A stretch of DNA of 64,000 nucleotides, taken from positions 2,948,001-3,012,000 of the forward strand of contig NZ_FNSI01000001.1 in NCBI RefSeq assembly GCF_900104955.1. The letters run 5' to 3'. Each line of letters starts with the position of its first letter. Position 1 is the first letter of the stretch. Under the pieces are notes generated by a model. The model was not told the origin of the DNA and made no database searches. It was given only the letters and a program-made list of their open reading frames with translations. The position numbers were made by a program, and so were the translations under genes. The DNA comes from Beijerinckia sp. 28-YEA-48. GTDB taxonomy: Bacteria > Pseudomonadota > Alphaproteobacteria > Rhizobiales > Beijerinckiaceae. Positions 36,356 through 46,307 of this stretch are shown piece by piece.

Positions 36356-37227
36356 TTCGAAAGCTTGGCGACCGCCCGCTTGAGCTCGCGCAAGTCTTTC
36401 CAAGCCAGCCGTTTGTGGGACGGCTGGCGTAACAGATAGGCCGGGTGCAGCGTCGCCAACGCCCGAATGGTGCGGCCGCCCTCGCCGCCTTCCATTGGGA
36501 AATCACGCCAGACACCGCGCGCGCGCATGATGCCTTCCTTGAGGTTCAGCAGCGTCTGCGCCGCCGAGCCGCCGAGGCAGACGAGAATGGCCGGGTTCAC
36601 CAAGGCGATTTGCCTGTGGATGAACGGCAGGCAGATGGCGGTTTCCTGCGGCGAGGGCGTGCGATTGCCTGGCGGGCGCCACGGCACGACATTGGCGATA
36701 TAGACGTGGCTGCGGTCCATCTCGATAGCGCGCAGCATCAGGTCGAGCAATTGCCCGGCCCGGCCGACGAACGGCAGGCCCTGGCGATCCTCGTCGGCGC
36801 CCGGCGCTTCGCCAACCAGCATGATACGGGCCTGTGGATTGCCGTCGGCGAAAACCAGGCGATTGGCCGTGCGCTTCAGCGCGCAACCGTCAAAACTCTC
36901 AAGCGCCGCACGCAATTCATCCAACGAATGGGCGGCGGAGGCCAATTCGCGCGCCGTGCGCGCGGCCTCATCCGGCGGTGGCGCCGCCGTGGCGCTCGGG
37001 CGGGCAATCTCGCCCTGCGGCAGGCGCGACGGCAATTGCCGGGCAGGCGCGGTCGCTTCCGCCGGCTGACGCCGCTCGGCCCGCACCGGCGCGGGCTCGG
37101 CGGCGACCTCGGCAAACCGGTCGCGCGGCTGTTCGCCGACCGCGAGGTCTATGCCCATATCGGCATACCACCTCGTGATCGCGATCAATTCGTCGCGCGT
37201 CAGATTTTGAACGTCCATTGCGGCCAT
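36352..37227 (-). CDS. Family-4-like uracil-DNA glycosylase with incomplete Fe-S ligands
   Basis: Base-excision repair enzyme removing uracil from DNA, 291 residues. The catalytic motif [23 protein letters not shown] is at 139-161 and the second motif HPAYLLR at 261-267. The N-terminal 100 residues are a Pro/Ala-rich extension. Canonical family-4 enzymes bind a 4Fe-4S cluster through four Cys; here only Cys115 (FDGCALKRT) and Cys199 (ETAICLPF) remain. The CxxC partner position is Phe112, and the Cys of the NVVKCRPP motif is Trp183. This matches my recollection of a cluster-less class described from Bradyrhizobium. The start may be the third in-frame Met (37218). Confidence 0.88.
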   Translation of the reverse strand: MAAMDVQNLTRDELIAITRWYADMGIDLAVGEQPRDRFAEVAAEPAPVRAERRQPAEATAPARQLPSRLPQGEIARPSATAAPPPDEAARTARELASAAHSLDELRAALESFDGCALKRTANRLVFADGNPQARIMLVGEAPGADEDRQGLPFVGRAGQLLDLMLRAIEMDRSHVYIANVVPWRPPGNRTPSPQETAICLPFIHRQIALVNPAILVCLGGSAAQTLLNLKEGIMRARGVWRDFPMEGGEGGRTIRALATLHPAYLLRQPSHKRLAWKDLRELKRAVAKLSN

Positions 37228-37305
37228 GGCGGGATTTTAGGGCTTTTATCCGGTGGGGACAAATCGGCTCTGTTTGTGTAGGTAAAACCTCTCAGGGAGA
37301 GAGCC

Positions 37306-38370
<1,065 letters not shown>

Positions 38371-38471
38371 AGGCATCTGCATGCGAGCTATGCAAATTTG
38401 AATTTGGTTTAGAAGCGAACGAGCCCCTATGTTGCCGCGGCATTCGACCGCAGGGGTCGGGGAGGATTCCA

Positions 38472-39740
38472 GTGAGCGGACAGGCAACGGCCCAATCGGC
38501 GAAGAAAGCGGGCGGAACAACCAACACGCGGTTTCCGCCCGAGATCATCATCGCGGCCGGCTGCCTGATGTCCGTCATCACCTTCGGTCCCCGTTCGGCC
38601 GTCGGCCAATTCCAATTGCCGATCCTGGGCGAATTCAACTTCGGCTCGGAAGTCTTCTCCTTCGCCATGGCGGTGCAATATCTGTTCTGGGGGCTCGGCC
38701 AGCCGATCGCCGGCGCGATCGCCGACAAATATGGCACAGCGCGCGTTCTCGTCTTCGGCTGTCTCGTCTATGCGCTTGGCATCGCCTTGGTGGCCTGGTC
38801 GTCCGATCCGCTGACCTTCACCTTGACCCAAGGCGTCATCGTCGGTCTCGGCTTCTCCTCCTGTTCGTTCGGCCTCATCATCGGCGCCTTCGGCAAACTG
38901 CTGCCACCGGAACGGCGTTCCTTCGCCTTCGGCGTCGGCACCGCCGCCGGCTCCTTCGGCCAATTCCTGTTCTCGCCGCTGTCTGGCGCCATGATCCAGG
39001 CCTATGGCTGGCAGATGACGGCGTTCATCTTCGCGGCCACGGTCATCGCCTGCATTCCGCTGGCCATCTTTCTCACCAACAGGCCGTCATCGGCGACAAC
39101 GACCGATCCGAGCCCGGCGCCGAGCCAATCGTTCCGGCAGGCAATCAAGGAAGCCTTCGGCCATCGCTCTTATGTGCTTCTAGTGACCGGTTTCTTCACC
39201 TGCGGTTTCCAACTCGCCTTCGTCACCGTGCATTTCCAACGCTATGTGGTGGAAGCCGGGCTTGCACCGAGTGTCGGCTATTGGGCCTTCGCGCTGGTCG
39301 GCATTTTCAACATCATCGGTTCGCTGGCATCAGGCTGGCTGGGCGACAAGGTGCCCCGCAACTGGGTTCTATCGTTCATCTATCTGTCGCGCTCGCTGGT
39401 GACCATCATCTTCATCATGCTGCCGGTGACGCCGTTGAGCACGATGATGTTCGGTGTACTCAGCGGCCTGCTGTGGCTGTCGACAGTACCACCGACATCG
39501 AGCCTCATCGGCATCATGTTTGGCATGAAATATTTTTCGACGCTCTACGGGCTGGCTTTCCTCAATCACCAGCTCGGTGGCTTCATCGGCCTGATGCTGG
39601 CCGGCTGGCTGCGCGAAGCCACCGGCTCCTACACGATCGTCTGGTGGCTTTCGATCGCGCTTGGCATCATCTCGGCGGTGATCAACATACCGATCGTTGA
39701 AAAGCCGGTGTCTCGCCAGCCGGCCACCGCCGCCGCGTAG
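38472..39740 (+). CDS. MFS transporter, oxalate/formate antiporter-like
   Basis: Inner-membrane transporter of 422 residues with about twelve hydrophobic segments. GPRSAVGQFQLPI near residue 45, QYLFWGLGQPIAGAIADKYGTARVLVFG (the loop 2-3 motif A region) and LTQGVIVGLGFSSCSFGLIIGAFGK fit the monocarboxylate/oxalate-formate branch. GTG start with GGAGG 6 nt upstream. It follows the D-2-hydroxyacid dehydrogenase gene by 101 nt, so both may be co-expressed. Substrate presumably a small carboxylate. Confidence 0.88.
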   Translation: MSGQATAQSAKKAGGTTNTRFPPEIIIAAGCLMSVITFGPRSAVGQFQLPILGEFNFGSEVFSFAMAVQYLFWGLGQPIAGAIADKYGTARVLVFGCLVYALGIALVAWSSDPLTFTLTQGVIVGLGFSSCSFGLIIGAFGKLLPPERRSFAFGVGTAAGSFGQFLFSPLSGAMIQAYGWQMTAFIFAATVIACIPLAIFLTNRPSSATTTDPSPAPSQSFRQAIKEAFGHRSYVLLVTGFFTCGFQLAFVTVHFQRYVVEAGLAPSVGYWAFALVGIFNIIGSLASGWLGDKVPRNWVLSFIYLSRSLVTIIFIMLPVTPLSTMMFGVLSGLLWLSTVPPTSSLIGIMFGMKYFSTLYGLAFLNHQLGGFIGLMLAGWLREATGSYTIVWWLSIALGIISAVINIPIVEKPVSRQPATAAA

Positions 39741-39843
39741 TCGACTTTTGTCCAAGACCTGAGCAAGACTTGACCATGCCTGGCGCCCTTGCGGCGTCGA
39801 CCATGGTGGTTTAGCCCAAAAGCATTGTCACAGAGGGTCAGCC

Positions 39844-40836
39844 ATGACGACGTTCCGCGCCATCCGCATCGACAAGACCGACACCGGGACAAATGCCTCC
39901 TATGTCGATTTCGATGACAGCGCGTTGATGGACGGCGACGTGACCGTCCGCGTCAGCCATTCGACGGTCAATTACAAGGATGGCCTCGCCATCACCGGGG
40001 CTTCGCCGGTGGTACGTCGCTTTCCGATGGTCCCCGGCATCGACTTTGCCGGCATTGTCGAAACATCGGACAGTCCCGCCTTCAAAGTGGGCGACGCGGT
40101 GGTCCTCACGGGCTTTGGCGTCGGCGAGCAGCATATGGGCGGCTTCGCCCAGAAGGCGCGGGTGAAATCCAACTGGCTCGTGCCGCTGCCCAACGGACTG
40201 ACGGCAGCGCAGGCGATGGCTATCGGCACCGCCGGCTTCACCGCACAGCTCTGCTTGCTAGCCCTGGAAAAGCACGGCGTTAAACCAGCCGACGGTCCAC
40301 TCATTGTCACCGGCGCGGCAGGTGGCGTCGGCTCCATTGCCGTGGCCTTGGCGAAGAAAGCCGGCTGGCATGTTATCGCCTCGACCGGCCGTGCCGAAGA
40401 AGGCGACTATCTGAAAAAGATCGGCGCCGATGAGATCATCGCGCGCAAGGAGCTGTCCGAACCCGGCCGCCCCCTTGGCAAGGAACGCTGGGCCGCAGGC
40501 ATTGATTCCGTCGGCTCCCACACGCTCGCCAATATGCTGGCGCAGACGAAATATCGCGGCGCCATCGCCGCCTGTGGCCTCGCCCAAGGCATGGATCTGC
40601 CGGCGAGCGTCGCACCATTCATTTTGCGCGGCGTGTCGCTGCTCGGCGTCGACAGCGTGCAATGCCCCATGCCGCAACGGCTGGAAGCGTGGCAGCGGCT
40701 GGCGCGCGATCTCGACAAGACCCTGCTGGCGGACATGACCCGCCATGTGCCCTTCGCCAATGCGATCGATATCGCGCACGATATTCTCGCCGGCAAAGTG
40801 CGCGGACGCGTGGTCATCGATGTGGAACAAAAATAA
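39844..40836 (+). CDS. acuI: Acryloyl-CoA reductase-type MDR oxidoreductase (AcuI/YhdH)
   Basis: NADPH-dependent medium-chain reductase of 330 residues without zinc ligands. AcuI reduces acryloyl-CoA to propionyl-CoA, detoxifying acrylate from DMSP, 3-hydroxypropionate or related breakdown. Family marks are HSTVNYKDGLAITG (about 39-52), PMVPGIDFAGIVE, the nucleotide-binding VTGAAGGVGSIAVALAKKAG near 155-175, and the C-terminal GKVRGRVVIDV. GAGGGTC precedes the ATG. Neighbouring MmgE/PrpD and organic-acid genes fit propionate-type metabolism. Exact substrate unproven. Confidence 0.88.
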   Translation: MTTFRAIRIDKTDTGTNASYVDFDDSALMDGDVTVRVSHSTVNYKDGLAITGASPVVRRFPMVPGIDFAGIVETSDSPAFKVGDAVVLTGFGVGEQHMGGFAQKARVKSNWLVPLPNGLTAAQAMAIGTAGFTAQLCLLALEKHGVKPADGPLIVTGAAGGVGSIAVALAKKAGWHVIASTGRAEEGDYLKKIGADEIIARKELSEPGRPLGKERWAAGIDSVGSHTLANMLAQTKYRGAIAACGLAQGMDLPASVAPFILRGVSLLGVDSVQCPMPQRLEAWQRLARDLDKTLLADMTRHVPFANAIDIAHDILAGKVRGRVVIDVEQK

Positions 40837-40847
40837 CGCAAGTCGCT

Positions 40848-41462
40848 TTAAGCGCGGCCCATCTGCGATGACAGCATCGAGAGATCAACGCCGATCTTCT
40901 TCAGCGCCCGTTCGTATTTGCTGTCGTGGTCGGCGTCGAAAATAATCGCTTCGTCGCCCGGCGCCGTCAGCCAGCCGTTCTGCTGGATTTCGCCCTCGAG
41001 CTGCCCTTCGGCCCAGCCGGCATAGCCGAGCGCCAGAACCGACTTGCTCGGGCCTTCGCCTTTGGCGATGGCTCGCAGGATATCGACGGTGGCGGTCAGC
41101 GCCACACCATCGGCGATGTTGAGCGACGATGACGGCGTGAAGAAATCCGGCGAATGCAGCACGAAGCCACGGCCGCGCTCCACTGGACCACCGCGCAGCA
41201 CCGGAACCTCCGTCACCTTCGGCGGCAGGCGAATCGCATCGTCGGCGGCGATCACCTCGAGCTGGACCAGCAATTCTGGAAAATTGACTCGCCGCGACTG
41301 GCGATTGATGCGGATGCCCATCGCACCGCTGCGGGAATGAGCGCACAGATAAATCACCGACCGCTCGAAGCGCGGATCGCCGATGGTCGGCGTTGCGATC
41401 AACAGATGGCCTTCGAGACTAAGATTCTCGCCGCTATCCGCCTTGATCCGATCACTGCTCAT
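40848..41462 (-). CDS. yqgE: YqgE/AlgH family protein
   Basis: Conserved cytoplasmic protein of 204 residues. The signature region LSLEGHLLIATPTIGDPRFERSVIYLCAHSRSGAMGIRINR is present near the N-terminus in pieces, followed by VPVLRGGPVERGRGFVLHS and ALGYAGWAEGQLEGEIQQNGWL. The family is widespread in proteobacteria and has a predicted regulatory role; its biochemical function is unsettled. Convergent with the AcuI gene, 11 nt away; probably a single-gene unit. Confidence 0.95.
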   Translation of the reverse strand: MSSDRIKADSGENLSLEGHLLIATPTIGDPRFERSVIYLCAHSRSGAMGIRINRQSRRVNFPELLVQLEVIAADDAIRLPPKVTEVPVLRGGPVERGRGFVLHSPDFFTPSSSLNIADGVALTATVDILRAIAKGEGPSKSVLALGYAGWAEGQLEGEIQQNGWLTAPGDEAIIFDADHDSKYERALKKIGVDLSMLSSQMGRA

Positions 41463-41504
41463 GGCCCTAATCTAGGCGTCAATTCAGGCATGAACAAGGA
41501 GGCC

Positions 41505-42830
41505 TCACTCCGGCCTGTGGGCAAGAATTGTGGCAAGCATTCCCGCCTGAAAATCGCGCAATGCGGCAACATCCGAGAGCGCCCGCTGGCCTGCCGCAAA
41601 AAGGCGCTCGGCGCCGTCTTTTCCGGCGACCGGCGCGGCAAGCGCCAGGAATTTATGTTGAAATGCCTCATTCTCAAGCGGCCGTCCAGGGTCTCCCAAC
41701 GCGTCGATCACCTCGATGGTGCGGACTTGCCCGCCAATGCTCAGATGCACGCGCGCCGGCCAGCGTCGTGGAAAATGCCCGTCGAGGGCCGAATCATGTT
41801 CCACTGAAATCTTCGTCATCAGGGCGCTGATTCGCGGGTCCTGACTGCGATCGATGCGCTCGACGTCGGTCAGCAACGCCGGCTCATAGGCGGCGAGCCC
41901 GCATTGATAGGCCACCGACGTCATCCGTCCCATGCGCGCGGCCACACCGCCGCCACCGCCGATCATGGCGACATAGTCTTTCGGCACGCCGATGCGCACG
42001 CTCTCGATCGCGGCGGGATCGACGCCTTCGTCCAAAAACTGGCGGAAGCCGTCAACGGCGGCGATGGTCTGCTTGGCGGCGCAGATCGGCTTCAGACTCA
42101 ATGCATCGAGATCGACATCGGCGAGTGCTGCATCACGATCGAACGCGAGACCATGGACGCGCTGCAACCAATCGCCATCGAGCAGGCTCGTATCAGCCGA
42201 AAAGCCGTCGCGGATCGCCCGCGCGGCGCGCAGACCGGACGCTGCCGCCTGCCCGGCCAGCAGCCAGCGCGGCGCAAGACCAGCGACATGGGCGCCTGCG
42301 CCACCAGAAATCTGATTGAGCCCAAGGGCGATCGCCTTCGCCACCTCCCCTGGTCCGCCGCCAAAGAGCACCGAAGCAGTGACCGCTGCGCCAATCGGCG
42401 CCAGCAGATAGGTCGGCCAGATGCCGCGATAGAGAATACGCGGACCATCGAGCGCCATGCCCAGCCGCATGATGATGCGATAGCCCGCCGCTATGCCGCG
42501 CGCCGTCGCCTCTGGCGAGGCCCCCTGTTGCGCGCCAGCCACAAGGGCGACAGGCACGACGACCGATCCTGGCGTCGTACAGGAGGACATATGAATGTCG
42601 TCGACCTCGCTGAGGCGGGTCATCGCCACCGCGAGCGCGGCATGATCGGGCACCGACGCGCTCCAGGCAGTATCCGAGAAATGCGCGCGCAAGGCCCCTG
42701 CCTCACTGGTCGCGCCGCCCGCCAGCATCGCCGCAGCGATGTCGATCAACGAGCGGGTCAGCAAATGTGACGGCACAGGATCGGCAAGAACTTTCTCGGC
42801 AATCTGTTCAATTACAGCCATATGTTCCAT
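41505..42830 (-). CDS. MmgE/PrpD family protein
   Basis: Protein of about 441 residues in the 2-methylcitrate dehydratase/cis-aconitate decarboxylase/iminodisuccinate epimerase family. Family segments seen include LIDIAAAMLAGGATSEAG, a DDIHMSSCTTPGSVVVPVALVAGAQ stretch (normally DD.H.....HPG..V.PA), GYRIIMRLGMAL and KPICAAKQTIAAVDGF (the conserved KPYP.C..H region). Two typical His residues are replaced: HPG reads TPG and the second reads KQT, so the active site departs from PrpD. The start may be ATG 42830 or 42821; both have only a weak GGAA site. Confidence 0.85.
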   Translation of the reverse strand: MEHMAVIEQIAEKVLADPVPSHLLTRSLIDIAAAMLAGGATSEAGALRAHFSDTAWSASVPDHAALAVAMTRLSEVDDIHMSSCTTPGSVVVPVALVAGAQQGASPEATARGIAAGYRIIMRLGMALDGPRILYRGIWPTYLLAPIGAAVTASVLFGGGPGEVAKAIALGLNQISGGAGAHVAGLAPRWLLAGQAAASGLRAARAIRDGFSADTSLLDGDWLQRVHGLAFDRDAALADVDLDALSLKPICAAKQTIAAVDGFRQFLDEGVDPAAIESVRIGVPKDYVAMIGGGGGVAARMGRMTSVAYQCGLAAYEPALLTDVERIDRSQDPRISALMTKISVEHDSALDGHFPRRWPARVHLSIGGQVRTIEVIDALGDPGRPLENEAFQHKFLALAAPVAGKDGAERLFAAGQRALSDVAALRDFQAGMLATILAHRPE

Positions 42831-42927
42831 CTCGTTCCGGCATCCCCATTGCCACCCATCACGGCATTGAGATGCGGGCATCCATTTGATAGGCTGGGCG
42901 TGAGAGTATCAGGCACGGAGTTTCAGA

Positions 42928-43257
42928 GTGCCTCGCCAAAAGCGCAAGACGCCGCCAGATCCGCTGCTCCGCGCCATTGTCCTCAGCATCCTGCTGTGTG
43001 GCGTGTTGGCGCTGTTCATTGCCACTTGGCCGGACGCTTTCAATGGCGACAAAGTCGGCGCGGCCAGCGCCGTTCCTCCACCTGCAACCGCAGTTCCTGC
43101 CGCGACGGTTGCCGTCCCACCTGTGCTGGGCGGCGAGACCATCGAGAATTCGACCGTGGGCGCCGCCGGAAGCCCGCCGCGCGAAGGTTTCGCGGTGGTG
43201 CCGCGCCGTGTGCCCAGCGTCGTCGTCGGACCTGACGGCAAGATCATCTCGCCTTAG
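42928..43257 (+). CDS. Small single-pass membrane protein, unknown function
   Basis: A 109-residue protein with a basic N-terminus (MPRQKRKTPPDP), one hydrophobic segment (AIVLSILLCGVLALFIATW, about 16-34), then a Pro/Ala/Val-rich periplasmic part ending VPSVVVGPDGKIISP. GTG start with GGAG 8 nt upstream. It lies between divergent and convergent minus-strand genes. No family recognised; the low-complexity extracytoplasmic part suggests an envelope-associated role. Confidence 0.6.
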   Translation: MPRQKRKTPPDPLLRAIVLSILLCGVLALFIATWPDAFNGDKVGAASAVPPPATAVPAATVAVPPVLGGETIENSTVGAAGSPPREGFAVVPRRVPSVVVGPDGKIISP

Positions 43258-43271
43258 ACCCTGCTCGCATT

Positions 43272-44156
43272 TCAAGCGGCCGCCGTCTCGGCCACCCGGG
43301 CGGGGAAATAGCGATCGAGCCAATCGAACACGACGCTATGGACGCGCACATTGCTGTCAGCGAACATGAAGTGATCGGTCTCGGCGAAGAGATGCAGATC
43401 GCACGGCTGCCCGGCCCGCTTGAACATTTCGATCGACTGTTCCGTCGGCGTCACGGTATCGACCGAGCTGTGCAGAAGCAGCAGCGGCCGTGGCGCCATG
43501 CGATGGACGACGTCGTCAGCGCGGAAATCGAACATGCTTTGCGCCGTCTCGGCGGTGAATTCGAGGATCGCGCCGGCGGCCAGATGGCCGCGCAGTTCCG
43601 GCGGAATGGGCACGATGTCGTAGCGCGGCACCATGAGAGATTCGCCCGTGCGTTCGCGGTGGCGCTTGCCTTCCGCCAGCATGGCTTCGAATTTGCCCCA
43701 GGCGGCGCCAGGATGCTGGCCTCTGAACTTGCGCTCACCATTGCCCCAGCCTCCCGAGGAGACGACGGCGCCGACGCGCTCATCGACGCTGCCCGCATAG
43801 ACCGCGACCGCGGCGCCAAAACTCGATCCGAGCAGGCCGATGCGGTTGCCATCGACCTCCGGCCGGTTCTGCAGAAACGTCACTGCGCTTCTGGTGTCGC
43901 TCACCTGTTCAAGACAAATCAGATTGGCGCGCTTGCCTTCGCTCTCGCCGCAGCCACGCATATCGAAGCCAAGCGTGATGTAACCACGCTTGTTCAGCAT
44001 GGCGCAGGGGCCGACGACGTTACCCGACGATTTGTTGCTGCCAAATCCATGCAACACGATGATCGCGGGACGTCGTTCGCCAGGTTTATAATCAGCCGGC
44101 ATGCTGAGGACACCCGCCAGCGTCAAGCCGTCCGACTGGAATGAAACTTTCTCCAT
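43272..44156 (-). CDS. Alpha/beta hydrolase (dienelactone-hydrolase/acyl-peptidase-like)
   Basis: Cytoplasmic serine hydrolase of 294 residues. The oxyanion region is IIVLHGFGSNKSSGNV, the nucleophile elbow GSSFGA (around residue 112), the acid Asp in LLLHSSVDTVTPTEQS, and the His in LFAETDHFMFADS, a complete triad. The ATG at 44156 is preferred: GGAGGAA lies 7 nt upstream, whereas a GTG at 44162 is too close. It is the last gene of the operon that begins with ubiD, 21 nt behind a Bug receptor gene. It probably opens a lactone or ester in that pathway. Confidence 0.88.
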   Translation of the reverse strand: MEKVSFQSDGLTLAGVLSMPADYKPGERRPAIIVLHGFGSNKSSGNVVGPCAMLNKRGYITLGFDMRGCGESEGKRANLICLEQVSDTRSAVTFLQNRPEVDGNRIGLLGSSFGAAVAVYAGSVDERVGAVVSSGGWGNGERKFRGQHPGAAWGKFEAMLAEGKRHRERTGESLMVPRYDIVPIPPELRGHLAAGAILEFTAETAQSMFDFRADDVVHRMAPRPLLLLHSSVDTVTPTEQSIEMFKRAGQPCDLHLFAETDHFMFADSNVRVHSVVFDWLDRYFPARVAETAAA

Positions 44157-44177
44157 GGGCACTTCCTCCGCTTCACC

Positions 44178-45188
44178 TTATTTGGCGAGTTCGATCACGT
44201 CTTTGGGCGCCTCGATGATCCGCTGGGCGATCTTGGCCAGCATATCGGCACTCATCGGTTCGATATAGAGCTTCATTTTCGCCGCGTCGGCGAGAAAATC
44301 CGCATCCTTCATCGTCTCCTCGAATGCCTTGCGCAAAGCGGCGGCCCGCTCCACCGGAACGCCCGGCGGCAGGAACACACTGCGGCCGAAATCGGATTCC
44401 GCCGAGAGAAACTCCGCGACCCGTTTGTGCAACGGATCCGGCATCATTTCCGCCAGAGTGGGCACGGAGGGCGCCGTGGGATCGCGTGTGATCGAAGCGA
44501 AAACGATGGGAATGATTTTCCGGTCGACAATCTCCTGAGGCATGGTGAGCTGCACGCTGATCCAGGATGCGCCGCGTCCCTCCACCTCGCCACGCTGCAT
44601 GGCCAGATTGAGATCGGCGACGCCTTTATAGCCGGTGACGATCTTGAACTTCGTGCCGGCGAATTTGTTGAGCACATTGGGCACGATAAACGTCGGCGAA
44701 CTCGGGCCTGTCGCACCAATCACCACTTCGGTGGATTTCGCCGCCTCGACACTGTGCGCCTTCGCCGTGTGCCACACCGCGAGCATGTTGCGCACTGGCG
44801 CCATATTGCCGAGCCAGTACCAGTCGCGCGCGTCGTATTTGGCATATTCCGGCTGCAAGACCTGATGCAGCACGATGGTCTGCTGGGTCATGGCCATGGT
44901 CAGCCCGTCGCGCGGCGCCGTGTTCTGCATCTGATTGGCGACCTGCAAGCCGCCCGATTGACCACCAGCGAATTTCACCACGATCTTAGCATTGCCCGGA
45001 ATATATTTGGGCATGTGCTCGGCCAGCACCTGGGCATAGGGGCCGAAACTACCACCAGGGTCGGAACCAATGATGAAATTGATCGCCTTGCCCTTGTAGA
45101 AATCGGCGACATCTTCACTCGCGGCAGGCGTCGCCTGCACGCCCATGACCGCCAAAGCCAATATCGCACCGCGCGCTTGCCATGCCAT
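44178..45188 (-). CDS. Bug-family solute-binding protein (UbiD-operon receptor 2)
   Basis: Periplasmic receptor of 336 residues in the tripartite tricarboxylate (TctC/Bug) family. A signal peptide (MAWQARGAILALAVMGVQATPAA) precedes DVADFYKGKAINFIIGSDPGGSFGPYAQVLAEHMPKYIPGN in pieces. This subfamily, starting xxFYKGKxIxxIIGxxPGGxYDxYAR, differs from classic Bug proteins (WPxKPIRIVVP). GGGGAGGG precedes the ATG at 45188. No tctAB genes adjoin it. It is one of two related receptors in the same operon, flanking the Ldh2-type dehydrogenase. Confidence 0.9.
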   Translation of the reverse strand: MAWQARGAILALAVMGVQATPAASEDVADFYKGKAINFIIGSDPGGSFGPYAQVLAEHMPKYIPGNAKIVVKFAGGQSGGLQVANQMQNTAPRDGLTMAMTQQTIVLHQVLQPEYAKYDARDWYWLGNMAPVRNMLAVWHTAKAHSVEAAKSTEVVIGATGPSSPTFIVPNVLNKFAGTKFKIVTGYKGVADLNLAMQRGEVEGRGASWISVQLTMPQEIVDRKIIPIVFASITRDPTAPSVPTLAEMMPDPLHKRVAEFLSAESDFGRSVFLPPGVPVERAAALRKAFEETMKDADFLADAAKMKLYIEPMSADMLAKIAQRIIEAPKDVIELAK

Positions 45189-45253
45189 CGACGCCCTCCC
45201 CAGAGCCAAGCGGTTGTCGGTTCGCCGATCAATCCGCTTTCATGTCGCGATGA

Positions 45254-46300
45254 TCATAGCATCGCGGATGGCGGCGTCACGCCGGCTTTTTGCGCCAGTT
45301 CGACAAGTTGCCGGCGCAGCCGATCGGAGAGTGGGATGCCGCTTCGCGCGCGCTGCTCCGCTTCCTTTTCAGAGCGCTCACCTGGAAGACGGATCGGCTC
45401 ATCCGGATCGAGACGCGGCAAGGCGTGAATAATGCCGTCAAGCAGATCGATATCGCTGGCGTAATCTTCGACTGGACGAAATTTCGAGATGTCGATGGCG
45501 ATCACCATCTGGCTCTGGGTGTGCCAGGCCTTCTTGCCCGGCGCGAGCATCGCGGTGAGCAGCGGCGCGCCAGCCATCACGCTCGTCAGACATTCAAACA
45601 TCAGCGCCAGCCCCGCCCCTTTCGGGCCGCCGACCGGCAGCGGGATCAGCGCCTTGGCGGGATCTGTGGTCGGCGCGCCTTGTGCATCGAGCGCCATGCC
45701 CGGCGGGAGCTGCTCGTTATTACGTTGCGCCAGCCGCAGACGGCCGTTGGAAGCGATCGAACTCGCCATGTCGAGCATGGTGACGCCTGATGGCCCGCCC
45801 GGCACAGCGATCGCCAAAGGACTGGTGGAAAGACTGGGCACCTTGGCGCCGTGATAAGCCATCAGCGGCGTGCCTGCGCCAAGCACAATCGCCGCCATGC
45901 CCTGGCGCGCGATCCATTGCGCATAGTAGCCCAGCGCACCGCTATGGCCGAAGCGCCGCACGGTGCCGAGCGCGACACCGCTGCGCCGCGCCCGCTCCAC
46001 CGCTTCATGCATCGCCAGGCTCATCGGCACCGCCCCGAACTGATTGCCGCCGTCGATCAGAAACAGCGCATCGGCCAGCGATTGCAGCTGCGGTTCGCCC
46101 TTCAGGTCGATATCGCCGCGCGCTACCAGATCGAGATAGCGCGGCACGCGTTCGACACCATGGCTGTCGATGCCGCGCAGGTCGGCCCAGACCAGCACGT
46201 CAGCCATGGTCGCGGCATAATCGGCCCGCATGCCGTTTTTGACGAAGATCGCAGCCACAAAGGCGCGCAGGTCGGCGCCATCCAGTCCTACCGCTGTCAT
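45254..46300 (-). CDS. Ldh2-type NAD(P)-dependent 2-hydroxyacid dehydrogenase (LDH2/MDH2 family)
   Basis: Oxidoreductase of 348 residues in the malate/L-lactate/ureidoglycolate dehydrogenase family, structurally unrelated to Rossmann LDH. The catalytic region DLRGIDSHGVERVPRYLDLVARGDID is at about 40-65 (Asp-Ser-His-Gly motif), and the substrate loop RRFGHSGALGYYAQWIARQG near 115-135 replaces the usual SNHFG. Later PVGGPKGAGLALMFECLTSVMAGAP matches the family. GGCGGAA precedes the ATG, 7 nt after the Bug receptor gene upstream. Probably oxidises a hydroxyacid intermediate of the UbiD operon. Confidence 0.9.
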   Translation of the reverse strand: MTAVGLDGADLRAFVAAIFVKNGMRADYAATMADVLVWADLRGIDSHGVERVPRYLDLVARGDIDLKGEPQLQSLADALFLIDGGNQFGAVPMSLAMHEAVERARRSGVALGTVRRFGHSGALGYYAQWIARQGMAAIVLGAGTPLMAYHGAKVPSLSTSPLAIAVPGGPSGVTMLDMASSIASNGRLRLAQRNNEQLPPGMALDAQGAPTTDPAKALIPLPVGGPKGAGLALMFECLTSVMAGAPLLTAMLAPGKKAWHTQSQMVIAIDISKFRPVEDYASDIDLLDGIIHALPRLDPDEPIRLPGERSEKEAEQRARSGIPLSDRLRRQLVELAQKAGVTPPSAML

Positions 46301-46307
46301 ATTCCGC

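Noticed and set aside
36352..37227. Canonical 4Fe-4S family-4 uracil-DNA glycosylase
   Set aside because: Two of the four cysteine ligands are replaced (Phe112, Trp183).
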